Source of the DNA: Sclerurus mexicanus
Taxonomy: Eukaryota; Chordata; Aves; Passeriformes; Furnariidae
Direction: 5' to 3'
DNA: 64,000 bases
Assembly: GCA_013396755.1 (NCBI GenBank)
Contig: VWZF01006903.1
Location: forward strand, 1,746,871 to 1,810,870
The notes below the pieces were generated by a model. The model was given only the letters and a program-made list of their open reading frames with translations. It ran no database searches and was not told the DNA's origin. Shown one piece after another: positions 1-13,100 of this stretch; the stretch's first letter is position 1, and the number at the start of each line of letters is the position of its first letter. The translations under genes and the position numbers were made by a program.

Positions 1-3000
1 TGCAGTGCTGGGAAATGAGGCGAGTCTCCAAACAAACATAAAAGTCCCTGTTGCTCTCCCGGCCATCACGGCTCCTCTGCTTGGCAACTGGCAATTTGGT
101 ACAATCCTTCTTTATAGCACAGCTGTCGCAGCTGGACATAACACCCCTCAGATCAGTTCTGAAATGTTCTTTCTCAGTAATCAATACATATTTTAAAATG
201 TGTGTTTCATTTACTACTCTGTTTTGGTTATTGTTTATTTTGCTTATTTGAAAAACATCAACAATTTATTGAAATTGCCCGTTGCCTGAAACAGATGCAG
301 AGTAACAGCAGCAAATGAAAAGATTGGATTTGGATGCTCCTTCCTCAGTGGCTGCCACAGTTGTCACCAGTTAACATACATTGTGTATGAAAGTGTTGGG
401 GAGAAATTCTCTAGTTAAATGGCTGAGCATCCATTATTCACGAAACTCCAAGAATATGAATGCACACCCCCTCCTCTGGGTACATAAACTGTGCTCCAGT
501 CTTTACTTACTTATCATGTACTCTTAACAGAATCATGATTTTTTTATTGCTGTCCTATACAATGACTATGGTATAGTCTGTGCTGTGTCTTTATTCCCCT
601 TAGTAATTCTACTGTCACAATGACCTACCCCCTCTTCTTGGACTCTGATTTCTTTACATAAGTTGTATTTTACTCCACAGACACATTTAAATAGTTTGTC
701 AGGATCCATTTGCCATCACATTTTCTTCCGTGCCTGAGAATACTCTTTCCTTCAGAGCAATTTAGAGCTGAAGCAATTAAGCAAACAGCTAAGATTGAGA
801 GGTTAAGACTCTTCAACAACGTCTTATAGGACCTGTGATAATATTACAGTATGAACTGCAATATTTTTTTGCTTGTTTGTTTATGTAGAGTCTGTCTAGG
901 AGTATACCCCGTGGTCCCTGGAGAGCACAGCTAAGAATTGAAAGTCCTCTCAAGCTGTGGCTCTTCACCAGCAACAGGCAATCGTACCTGCAGATTTCAT
1001 TATCTGCAATCCAAAACAAAAGGTACGCCCGTGTGTGTGTGTGTGTATGAGAAAATCTTGTCAGCTCAATGCAGGAAGAATTTCTCTTGCACAGCAGAGC
1101 ACCCCTGAAATTTCTAAGGTCAGTCATCAGGAGTGCCCTTTGGTGAATCTTTACAATAAAGCAGGAGCATTACTGACTCTCTCAGTGATTTACAAAGCGT
1201 AGGGATTGAGCCTGAACATCTCCAGCACACTGTGCATTATTCATCCATGTTAGCTGAGCATAGCTCAGCCTTCCCTCTGCTGCACTGGGTAAGAAAGCAG
1301 CGTGTCTGTGACTGTCTGCAAAGCCAGAGCCAACCTGCTGCACGAGGTGCTGAGAAGAGGGGGAGAGAAGGGGAGATCTGCTCAACCACGTGATGGCAAA
1401 CATGTCCTGGGACATGGGAGGTTTTGTGCCACATCCCACTGGGCTCACGTGGGAAAACGGGATCAAACTGCCTCCCTTGGTTTTTTTATTTCCTTTTCAT
1501 CCTGCCTCAATCCAGCATATTTACCTGGAGGTTCAGACCATCTCATTGCAATTCCTACACTTTAATGCAAGGTATTTGTCTGACCTTGCTCCAGATTATT
1601 TTTATACATCAGGAATGAATTACTGTTATGAACAGTGGTGCTTTCAGACATTTTGGATGAGGAAGCTATATAGAAGAGCTTGGGAAACTGATTTCTTTTA
1701 GGTGGTTTAACAGAAGCAGATGAAAATAGAAAAAACCAGTCACATTACACATTTTAACAGGAAAGCGTGTGACATTTGCACCATTATCTAATTTCTCTTA
1801 CGCAAATCATCTCAACAGGACATGATATGAAGCATAGTAAATTCATTCTCCTAAGATTCCTCCATGAAAGTTTCAGCTTGGATAACCCAGTGTCTGACAC
1901 CCTGATCAAAAGCTGTTTAAAAATGTAAGCCTCTAAGATACATAACCAGATATAGATGCTCTATAACTGCATCCATATGGATTTTTTTGGGCTTATCCAT
2001 GCTGCCCTAATTGACTGTGACTGTCCACTCACTTTGTTTTAGAGCACTCAGGTAGGGTGGGTCAATTTCTCATTAGAAAATTGAATTACATTTGCATTAC
2101 AGGATGATGAAACAAGCTGGATATAAGGCTGAAATCTGGCACAGTAAAATCAGTCTGGCTCTGCTTATGCACAACTTCCTTGTCTTCAGCTGTACCAAAC
2201 AGGGCTGCTCCAAGTACAGATACTAAGCTTCCTTCCATTTTAAGCAGCATTATTAAGACCTGGAAAAGTGGGACAACTTAGCAGCTTAATATCACTCTGA
2301 CACAACGAGGAGACTAATCTCCCCTATCCTTATCCAGGACGCTCCTTCTCTGGGTTCTGTGCCAACACCCTTTCCCTGAGCCCTGTCTCAGCAAGGCAAG
2401 ATCTGGGTCCTGCGGTGATTGAGGCCACTGGGGCAGCCAAGCCCCCGCCATACAACCACGGGTGTCTGAACCACAGAGCCACAGCCCCTGGCTGGCCACA
2501 CCAGGGCACAGGGGGCACCCAGGCCGGCTCACAGCTGAGCCAGACACCACGATTGCCCCAAGGCCTGCAAACAGCACAGTTTCTACACTGATCCTCAGTC
2601 TCTGTGAGAGCAGGAGGCATTTTAAGCATTGTTTGTCACTAGGATCTCTGAGCAGAGAAACAGCACTACTGGTAGTTAACTGGCTGCATTAAAAATGCCA
2701 CAACAGCATATTCCTTCCCGAGGGCTGCATGGAACGGGCTAAGTCTTATCAGGGGCTGAAGACTGAATGCTAATATGAACAATCTTTATTCGAATGCCTC
2801 CTACACGCATTACTGCTGATAAAGTTGAGCTTTAAATGTGAAAGGCAATTTTAAGGGGAAAAAATTAAACACAGGCATAAATTAGTGAAGCTGGAGTTGA
2901 ATATAACAGTAACAAGTACAATAAAAAATGTCAATTTGTTGCATCTTCTAGAGATGAGAATCTCAGATAATAAAAGTAATGTACATGCTAAGTATGTTCA

Positions 3001-5265
3001 AGGCTGAAGTAACACCAAGGCTCGTTTGTTTCAGTTCCTCTGCCTTCTGAAATCCTCTCTTAAATCTTAAGGCCTCAGTGACATCTGCTGTTGAAGACCT
3101 ATTTAATTAATTAGTTGTAATTTAACAGATACTCCCTCTAAGTGAATTCCTCTTCCACACAGTTTCTACTAGACGATTCTATTCGTAAAGATCCCTACCA
3201 CAACCTTTTAATCTGATCAGAAAACCTCTGAAGCTGAGCTCTTCTGTTGTTCTGTTCATCCAGCAAGGTGGTAAATCACTCTTGCTTTCTAAAGCAACAC
3301 AACTTTTCTCCCTGCCTTGCTCCTGCCCTCCCTTCCAATTTGAATACATGGAAATTGCACGAGCACGTGTTTAACTGCCAATAAAGTTACTCCCAACATG
3401 TTCAAATCCATTGGTGGAATACCAAGATGGAGTTTATGATCAAAAAGCAACCATGAAAAAAGGCTCTGTGGAACACAATCATGAAACTTTGCAAAGTAAT
3501 GGTTCTGTGCTCTACAGTGGCCTTTAAGGAGGGCTTGCAGAAAACAGCAATTAATCTATGGTTCCCTTTCATGTGTGACTTTAATGCTCCCGAGAGCAGA
3601 AAAGAAAGGCCAACAGACTCCTGTCAGGCCCCAAGCTCAGGAAAGGATAAAAGTAAGGCTAAAAGTCTGATTCTGCACCTTAGAGCAGACAGAAGTGTTC
3701 AGAATTAAAGTCCCTGCACTGCGGGTCACACCTCCAGTTACGTGATACAGTGATTTCTGTCCTGGATAAAAGGTATTGTGTCAACATAATACCCCATTAA
3801 CCAGATGTGGCCCAGCAGCATGCAAAGTGCTGCTATTTAGTTGCACTTCTTCTCACTCAAAAAAAAAATCAAACCTTTTTTTGCCACATTAAAATTAATG
3901 CCCTCACTTCTGTAGTGCACTGGAGTTAAGGCCAGAGCTGGGGCCCAGAATTTTGCGTCCCGTTTCTGCTATAAAATTGCTGTATGAACCTGAGTAAGCC
4001 ACAAAGCCAAAGCTTCAAAAGCATTCTACGTTTCTGGATGATCAGCTTTAGACAGCAGATACATCTCGCAGAAGTGGCTGGTACCCCCATGGCAGCAATG
4101 CCAGTGACTGGGACGTGGGAGTGGATTTCACCCAGGTCTGCCAGGCTGCTCACCCAGCACTAAAATGTCTCTTGGAAATACAGATCTCCTGTCCCATGTC
4201 ACAGGGGTGCTGTGGCTGATACATTAATTCCCCAGTGCTTAGGCCCTGTTTATTAGTATTACTGAGCTGTCAATGAATAAAAAGTAAAATGTGACGCAAA
4301 ACCTAAACTACCACAGCAGGCAGTGACTTCTGAATTTACTTCATTAGAGCACTCAACATGTTAGAAGTGAGAAGTGAAGGAGGGAAGTAAAGCAGCCAAG
4401 GGGGAACCTGCCATTGCCCCATCAAACTTTCAGTCCACTTCATTGTAAGCCAGTGGCATTTAAACAGTTACCAAGCATAAGACTGTATTATTTATCTCTA
4501 GTACTTTTTAAACTCTGCCTGTGACTGAAACATCCCCTCCCTTGAGCATTTTGACCTTGGATAGAGCTGTAGTGAACAGAACTAGTTCAATTTAATGTTT
4601 TTTCCCTCATTGGAAGGGACCCAGGTCCAATTTTAGCACCATTTTTAGATGCTTAAGAGTTCCTGTATAGCTGCCTAGGCAGGGCAGGGTCCAAGGATGT
4701 GAAAAATAATTGACTGAGGAAGAGAGACCTCTCTACCAAAAAGAGGTAAGCATCAGCAATGCAGGAATTTAAAGAACTGAACTAAGTGGGGTGAGGAGTC
4801 TAAACTCCACTTTAGCTAATCCTTTTAGGAATAAATTGATGAACAGTGTAGAATTAACAGGAAGAAAAAAAAATTCAAAAAAAGGGGGGAGCGGGATGGG
4901 GAAGAGAATTCTCTGTCTTCTCAAATTGTTTTTACAATGTACTTTGAAGCTGGCTACGCTATGCATTGCTATATATTATTACATTTTAAAGCTGTGTTTG
5001 TCATAAAACTTTTTGCCAGTGTTTATCAACTGAAGAAAGCTGCTTAAATATGGAAAGCTTAATCCAAGGTTATTTCCCTATTTTTGGACTCAAAACCACA
5101 TAAATATTGTACCAGTGAGAGGTTTCTCTTGCACAGAATAAGCAAATATTGCTCAGTTTATATTTGGGACCTTGTAGCTTCTTTAATGAAGTATTGATTG
5201 CATTTTTACTCATTTCTATTTCTGTTAGGTTTCCTGGGCTATAAAAAAGCAAGAATTACAAAGCT
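1..5265. other. Intergenic DNA, no gene seen
   Basis: The longest open frames here are about 100 codons, overlap on both strands and show no family resemblance or paired splice signals, so I read none as genes. The segment is mostly AT-rich unique sequence with a somewhat GC-richer patch near 2.33-2.60 kb. The only clear simple repeat is the GT tract at 1031-1046. I see no recognisable interspersed repeat before the CR1 fragment that starts near 5266. Confidence 0.7.
1031..1046. repeat. (GT)8 microsatellite
   Basis: Eight uninterrupted GT units follow CCC and end at TATGA. The tract is short and would be only mildly polymorphic. Confidence 0.9.
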
Positions 5266-5440
5266 ACAGAACCACAGAATCTGGTGAGTGGGAAGGGACC
5301 CCCAAAGATCATTGAGTCCAACTCCTGGCCCTGCACAGGACCATCCCCAAGAGTCACACCGTGGGCCTGAGAGGATCATCCAAATGCTCCTTGAGCTCTG
5401 TCACCCTTGGTGCTGTGAGCACTGCCCTGGGGAGCCTGTT
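5266..5440 (-). mobile_element. CR1 non-LTR retrotransposon, 3' fragment
   Basis: On the + strand the block opens with the reverse complement of an avian CR1 3' end (ACAGAATCTG, then GGAAGGGACCCCCAAAGATC). It continues through TTGAGCTCTGTCACCCTTGG to CACTGCCCTGGGGAGCCTGTT. The same order of blocks recurs at 22.1 kb. The element therefore lies on the minus strand, keeps only the end of ORF2 and the 3' UTR, and stops abruptly at 5440, which is typical 5' truncation. It is decayed and not capable of movement. The subfamily is not assigned. Confidence 0.8.
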
Positions 5441-8400
5441 ACCATATTTAGAAAAATTAAATATTATGTTCCTATTATTAAATATTTATTCTTACTCTCT
5501 ATTATTATATTCTTTTACTAACATATAAGGACTAATTAGTAATATTCTGTTAGTCATATGACATGTTACTCAAGAAATTCTCTTTCACATTTGGACTGTA
5601 TGACAAAATCTTAACTATGATCATTAACTACTATCATTAAGACCTTGACTGCTAGTTGCACATTTTCATAAAAGTTAAACATTCCCGGTTTGGCTTGCAA
5701 AAGCTTCTGCGAGACTGTAACACACTTTAATCCTTGCTTTCGTATCTTCAGGACCGTATGGGACTCCAGCTGTGAATAGCTGGTGACAGTTCTCCATCGT
5801 GTACCTGATTTCATGTCCTCCCACAGCCAGGCACAAAAATCCTTTAGTCTTTGCTAAGAGATTAGTAGATCCAGAGTGCAGTGTCCTCTGAAAGTTGTGA
5901 AGGGGCTGAATACGGAGAGGAGCAAAACTTTGAATACTCTGTTTTTTCAGGTTTGTTCTGCACCCTTTCTATTGTTTATCCAGCTGGTTAAGATATTCCT
6001 TCACCCTTTCTGTATTTGCTGTAGTTGATGTGAAAAGCCTCCGTTCCTTTTCCATTCCCTTGAAATTTTGCTTCAAAGCCTAATCGTCTCCTTTTAAATG
6101 TCTTAAACACCCTGTTTAGTCCTTTGACTTGCAAAAACGCCCAGAAATATGAGATCAAAGGGGAAGCTAATATGTTGATGCACGTTCAAGCCCAAGACCA
6201 CCCAAAACAATCCATTCGTTTGAGAAATGAAAACTCTTACATTCACCTGAATGAACTGTTAGTTCTACTACTTGCAAGTGAATATGAAAAAATGCTTAGC
6301 TAAAGTTTCCAGCCAAAACATTTATGACAATTCTCAGCTTCCTGCCCCACATTTGCAGTTATGCAAAATGCTGTGTCCTACTCCGGTAATTCCCTGTATT
6401 TGACGAGTTTTAATATAAAAAAAGAAGCTTATAGGTAGCAATTGCTAGATAGCAACCTGAGTTCCATCACAGTGCTGAGAAACATGCTTGGATATGTTTT
6501 AGTAGTAATGCTTCTTTCAGTGACATAATTTCAATTTTAGTTTCATCTGAGCTGTGTAAGGATCTTAGAAACTGTGAAAACAACAGCCAGTAAGCTGACT
6601 GCTTGTTAGCTCTTTGTACTCTGATTTGCAAACTCATGGATGTCCCTAAAGTAATGCTGCCCAGGAGATGGAGTTCATATTTTAAAGGTACAATGCACAA
6701 CTCCCAGGCCAGACACGGGCAGTAGGTTGGAATCACCTTGGCACCAATTCTGCCAGCATGCTAAAATTTTCCCAAACATCACAATGACCTAAGCGAGAGT
6801 TAAAGTGACTGCCCTCCAGAAGCCCAGCTCGCTCCCATTTCTGCGAACAGACTGAAGTTTGAAACCCCACAGTCCCAGAAACACCCTTGAGCACATTTCT
6901 CTGAGAGGCTGGGAGGCACAGATGGCTTTTGAACCCTGATGCTATTGGCACTGTCGGCATGATGGAGCACTGCATCCTCATTTGTACTGATTGGGGTCAA
7001 ATCAGCTCTAGCCTTTAATTTACCCTAACCACTGAGCCTTTTTTTCTAATTAGAATATATGTCATTACCTCTTCTTACAGTAATGATAACCTACTGAACT
7101 CTAATGAATCAATCCCATCTGCCTTGCTGTACATATACTTGGCCATTTCACTGCTCAGAATCCAAAGAATTCGCCACAGCACACAGGCCAGGAATCACAA
7201 GTGCTGCTCCTTGTGCTGGAATGTAAATGGAGCAGTTATTCTGGGTTCTGCTGTGATTTTCTGCAGAACTTTATTACTGAAGGGTTTGTAAGGTCATTCC
7301 CATGAGAACCTTTGACAGCCTGCAAAGCTAAACACAAAATCCAAAAGCACAGACACTGTTCTTGAGCTGACAATTGATGATCTTTCGTGAAGGAGAAAGG
7401 TAAAGGACACAGGCAGATGCAGTCCATCTAAACACGAAATTTTAAGCTCCAGTCAGGGTTCATACATTATAGATTGAATTCTGCTGACTTTGATACTTGG
7501 TTTAAATCAGAGACATTTGAGCATCACCCCCACAGGTAACAGATGTGATCCTGGCACCTACAACAAAGTGATGTTTGGAGCCATCACAGAGCAGCTGATG
7601 TCCTGGAACACTGGTGCACCAGTTCATTTTATCCTACCAAAAATGCCTGCCAGGCAGAAGAGCCATGGAAGGCCCACATGCCATGTATTAAGCTCAATAA
7701 CAATCTAGAAACTGCTGCTTATTTAAAGAGGATTTAACTACTGATTCCAGCTCATTCTGCCATAGACGGGAGCGTTTTGCAGGATAAAGAGGACAACAGC
7801 AGTTAGATTACTAGCACTGCATCCGGTTTAAAAACAGTTTTCACAGGTCTACACTTTGGGGGAGAAGAGATTTGCTATGTCCCCTCCCCTCCCATAATTG
7901 TGCATATTCAATTCACTTATCATTATTATCAGCAGCCAGCAATGAGAGAGTTTTAAGGAATATGGACAGCATGGCCATGTTCCTCAACCTAAACCACTGG
8001 CCATGCACTTGCCTGCCAGAAGGATGGCAAAGAAACCTTTCAATATTATGCTTTTACATTTCTGCCCATAGGTAATATGTTACTGTTAAACTGTACAGCA
8101 GCCATGGTGCAGCAAGGAGGCAACCTGAATTGGGAAAGCGATTGCTAGACTGGGAAAATTTAGGCTGGCAAATACTAATCCTTCTCCTTTAGGTCACAGC
8201 AGAACCCAGGTGTCTGAACGAGTTACAATGGAGCAGCAGAGCTGCACAGAAGTTGCTTACTTGTGCAGATCAGCAGTGGCAGAAAAAACCTGCTTTGATC
8301 AGCCCCACAAGACCTTTCTGGGAATATTCCCTTTCCTCATGAGGGTGTTGTGTGACACACAGCCTAGTTATGCTGGCAGAAAGGTTTGAACTCTCAAGAC

Positions 8401-9633
8401 TGGCTGCTCTGAATGGGCCTGCAATTATACCAGTGGCTGAGAGGGAAGATTGATTCAATTGTTACATTCTTTTGGCTAAAACACAGTTGTGCTTACTTTA
8501 TGTGCAGCTCAGGAGTGAAAAGAGATGCTTCTAGTTTTCCAAGTTCAGCAAAATTCACCCTAGACAAATCCCTCCTATCATTTCCCAAAGGAAAGGCTTA
8601 GGAAAATATGTGGGACATTTTCTGAACAAATTTGTATTGCTAGATTTTGGCAAGAAACTCAAATTTAATTTCCAGGTCCAGATATTTGCTTCTGGAGCAC
8701 GAAGAACAAAGGGCTTGTTTCTGGATTTCTTCACTGGCAGTCAGTGATCTGCCAATAAAATACAGACGCGGCAACAACTGATGAAAAGCTGGAAATCTGT
8801 AACGGCAGATTCCATATCAGCTCCTTGCAGAAGGGATGCACCAGGGATGGATCTTTTTACAGGTAGAGTTATTAGATTAGTGCTATACAGCTATCCACTG
8901 TCAGCTGGCCTGGGGTTCTTTTGGGTCCAACAAGTCAAATGGCACCAGGAACACCAGTGTCCCACTTGTATTAATTATCAAAATTACAAGCTACAGCTTA
9001 GTATACCTTTTTTATACTCTATGCAATAACAGCTTGCTGTACTGTTTTCTTTCTATTCTTTTTTCTAATCTGGAACTATCACAAAGAACAGACAACAAGT
9101 GCCAGGCTGGACAGAAAGGCACAATTACATGCGGTGTATGTGTGGAGCTCTATGGGTTCACGAGCAGGATTATCCAACGTGCTGGCCTGCAGTGCCAGGG
9201 AAGGGAACAGAATGGCAGCATAAACACAGACGTACAGCTTCACAGGAGCCTGGTCTAGAAAGGATTTTAAAGGTCATTTAGGATGCAAAAGGTGGTATCT
9301 GGAACAACCTTTCTTCATCTGCACTGATGAATTCCTGGAGCCACTTCTTACCTACAGGGTGAGCCTGACAAATGGAAAAGTGCAGTGTGGCATCTGATTG
9401 TGACATTACATCCCATGGTGCAGCTTCATGACAGGGTTTTGTTGTGTCTGTTTGCTTCCTGCACAACTGCACCAAGCCTGGAAAATGCCACTGTACTTGT
9501 ACATCATCTATTTATACTTCTCATATTTCTACATAAAATCAACGCTGTGTAGGGCTGAAATATTTTTTAATATTGACTATTTGACATCATGACTGGAACA
9601 AATTCAAACAAAGATTACTATATTGTACCATTT
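5441..9633. other. Intergenic DNA, no gene seen
   Basis: This is unique, moderately AT-rich sequence. All open frames are below 90 codons and look random. I found no repeat family, no RNA gene and no splice-flanked exon that stands out. Confidence 0.65.
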
Positions 9634-9729
9634 AAAAAAAAACAAAAAACACCAACCACCAAAACCAAAAAAACAAACAAAAACCCCACCAAAACAACAA
9701 CAACAAAACACTAACAAAAATAATTATAA
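9634..9729. repeat. A/C-rich low-complexity tract
   Basis: About 96 bases are almost entirely A and C, with irregular runs such as AAAACAACAACAACAAAACA. The tract is not a clean microsatellite. It lies immediately left of the retrovirus-like fragment beginning near 9742 and may be a degraded poly(A)-derived tract. Confidence 0.85.
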
Positions 9730-9741
9730 ATCTGGGCTTCT

Positions 9742-10160
9742 GTGGCAGGTTGACTGAGGCTGGACACCAGGTGCCCACCAAAGCTCTCCCCTCCTCAGCT
9801 GGGCAGGGGGGAGAAAATATAACAAAAGGCTTGTGGCTTGAGATCAGGACAGGGAGAGATCACTCACCAGTTACCATCATGGGCAAAACAGATAATGAGA
9901 AATAAATACTGTATCTTACAGCATCTCTCCCCCAGCCCTCCCTTCTTCCTAGGCTCAGCCTCACTCCTGATTTTGCCCACCTCCTCTCCCAGTGGTGCAG
10001 GCGATGGGGAATTGGGGTTGTGGTCAGTCTATCACATGCTGTCTCTGCTGCTCCTTCCTTCTCAGGGGAGGACTCCTCACATTTTGCTCAGGCGCCTGAA
10101 GCACCTCCTCCCCCTCCTGGTTTATCCTCTAGATTTCAGTTTTGAAAAATATTAGAGCTA
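9742..10160 (+). mobile_element. Endogenous-retrovirus-related repeat fragment
   Basis: The block begins with GGCAGGTTGACTGAGGCTGG and runs through CACCAGGTGCCCACCAAAGC, GGGGAGAAAATATAACAAAA and GGACAGGGAGAGATCACTCA to a CT-rich half ending in CCTCAGGGGAGGACTCCTCA and GGCGCCTGAAGCACC. I recognise this from memory as an abundant avian interspersed repeat related to endogenous retroviruses (ERVL-like); the exact family is uncertain. Compared with the longer form I recall, the direct step from the GGGGAGGACTCCTC block to the GCGCCTGAAGCACC block suggests an internal deletion. No retroviral protein frame survives. Confidence 0.55.
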
Positions 10161-13100
10161 TTTCACCATAACTGTTACACATTATTCTCCTTTGTTTATC
10201 AATGGCAATGCAGCTATGCCCACGATAAACTCCTGCTTCACCTTGGCAGATATGTCAATACTAGCTTAATTAAATGCTTTGCATTCCTTTACTAACTTGA
10301 AGCTTGTGATCACTAAACACTTTTCAGTCAGTGGGATACCTGACAGCAATGCCATATACCATGGAGTAAATCCAACTCAGTCAGTCACTCTTGAGAAAAA
10401 GCTTCAGGTGGCTTTTGACAAATATTCTGGCACCAATGACAAAACAGGCCAATTTCAATGCAGTCTAGAGGCAGGGATTTTCATGATATATTGTTTCAAG
10501 CTGCCAAGCAGAACAGAAAATAGCTTTCAGAGTCTGTCCTCGTGGTGTTAGAAAGGCAGTAACAGGAGTTGCTCTAATGTTTTATCTAAAGTCACCAAGC
10601 TACAATTTTCACAGGAGCCTGTGAAAACAAAACGTAGTGGAATAGACCTATGAACACTTGCTGAAATCCCTTGTAAAACCAAAGCTTTAGGTAACAAACA
10701 AGATCAGGAAATCCTTCCTGCAAAACAAAGAAATTGCATTGCAGTTCTTCCCCCACTGATTGCCAAAGGGTTTGATATATAACCTTGAAAAGGACGCTCT
10801 CTTAGCATACTGTGGAGCTGCAAGGGTTAGTGATTACTTCCAGTATAAGCATGGACAAACATTTTGCAAGCAAACCCAGGGGCACACTTACACTGCAAAA
10901 GCTTTTACCTCCCATCAGCTTCAGGAATATTCTTGATGCTTCCCACAACGTCAATTCCAGTAAGACTCTTTGTTTTCACACTCTTCAATTACCATAGTTG
11001 CATATTAAAGTGCAAACAGAGCATAGACTTTTCTTTCTGGGCCACAACAATGAACATTTACTGAAGGTCTAAACTATTATTTACAGTAACAATTTGCTTA
11101 TGCATGTGCAAACAGAGTTTATGTCTATAAAGCCAAATTCTCAATGGGTACAAACCCAAATTCTTTTCCATGCAAACACACCTGTGGTGAGCAGAAAGTC
11201 TGAGTTCAAAACTGTTCTCCCACCCTCAGAGGCAGGGAGGTGTAGGTGAGATGATAACCAGTGGAAAATCTAGAGTTACCATTCCCCAAGAACTACTGGG
11301 CCAACACCTGATCTCTCTTATCCTGGTGCAAAGACCTGTTTCTCTCTCTCACACTGGTATTGACAACAATTAAAACAACAGCACTACTTATCAGAGTATT
11401 GTTCACCATCCATACATCCTTTCCTTAGCACAGAGCTCCTCTTGCACTGTCCAAAGAGCAGGAAAAGGTTCTCCATGAGCTAAGGCAGCAGCAGGTATCA
11501 GAGCCGGATGGGTTAACTGAATGGGCCAGGGAATTGATTTGTCCGCAGCGATACAGCACAACGATGCATCACAGGATGACACTGCAGAATGAGAGAGTTA
11601 CACCCCAAGGGATCCAAGAGGAATTTTCCTGGTATCTGAGCACTGTGGATTGGTATCTAAAATAGATTTTAATGTGCTCATGAGACTGAAATGGCCCTGC
11701 GTAAGGGCATCCAGCAAATTCTGCATCAATAAACAAAAATGTTTGCCACATAAGTGATATATGTTTAACTTGCAAATGCTACAGAATTTTCCTTATATTT
11801 AATACAAGGAACAACAGTTATGGAACCTTGATGTAAAATTAATCAAAGTTTCCACACACCTCCCTCCCCTTCAGTCTTCCAGCATCAGGCTGGAATACAT
11901 TCAGCTTAACCACTGCCTGATCCAATTTCATAGAACAGTTTCTCTTTTTCCTTCTAACTTTTTCCTGTTATTTGTAAATCGCTTGAAAATTTGAGAAGCT
12001 ACCTAAACTTGGATCAATGGGTTAACCTCCTGGGCTTTTGGTTCTCACCATCATCATACATTTGACAGTAATAAGAACAATCAGAACGGTAATAAGAGTC
12101 ATTTCTGCAAAGCCTTTATCCTGTGGCATCCTAAAATCTCTGCGGTCTCCAGTGAGAGTGCTCACAAGGCAGGCTGTGGAAAGGCAAGGACACAGCCATG
12201 CTCCAGGGACATGGCCTGCTGCACAAGGATAATTTATTTTTTCGTCTTAGTCATTTGTTGTCAGCCTGGCAGTTTCCAACCCAGCACAGAAACAGGCATC
12301 CCGTGCTGGAAAGCCCAACCCTTGCCACTTCAGAGTATTATATGTATCACTTTCTTCATTTGCTGTGGGGGCCTTTCCTTTCTGAGGTACCATGTTCAGC
12401 AAGAACACGGAGTGGATGCTGAAGTTTCCATCCAAAGAAAGTGCAAGCAGGGCAGTTCCTGCCCAGTAGCCTCAAGAGCTGTGTGTATATTGAATATACT
12501 GTTACCCTGTGGAGGTGCTCAGCATCCCAAAGACCACTTCCCAAGGGCACTGTGCAGCTCTGGAGGAGCACAGAGCATTAGTGCTGCTTCAACCTAGACT
12601 ACAAACCTATTTCTCCATAACACTGCTTATTAGTCAAAGCCTGGCTACCCGCAGTATGGTGAATACATTTCAGGGTTAATTCTACCTAGATGTATGGCAC
12701 ACCATGGGAGTTGCTTGAGAATATCCAAACCCCAAATCCAGCCTAAACAAAAGGGTAGAAAAAATTCAAAGAGAAAAGGAAAAAAACAAGTTTCAGCAGT
12801 CAGCACATTGAACAGAGTATGCTGTGCATCTGCTCTTGAGTTACTGCAATGACATTTGTAGCTAAATTGCCAACTCTCAATGGTGATGCTGTAATTATAG
12901 TTTAGGAGCTTTTTCTATTCAGAATAGCCATTTTCTTCCTTTTATAAGTGTTCAAGCTGTATAATAGCCTGGAGTAGATCATGTAGGTTCCGGCCCAGAA
13001 ATACTAAATGAACAGCATAACCATTTTAAATTAGGTGATTAAAAAAAGTTTTATTCTAAAGTACCCCCTGCCACATGCTCCTGTCGGTATGTGCATTTAC

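Noticed and set aside
12211..12597. 128-codon + strand frame, cysteine-rich
   Set aside because: It overlaps frames on both strands and lacks a signal peptide, domain or conserved spacing; cysteines come from TGC/TGT-rich sequence.
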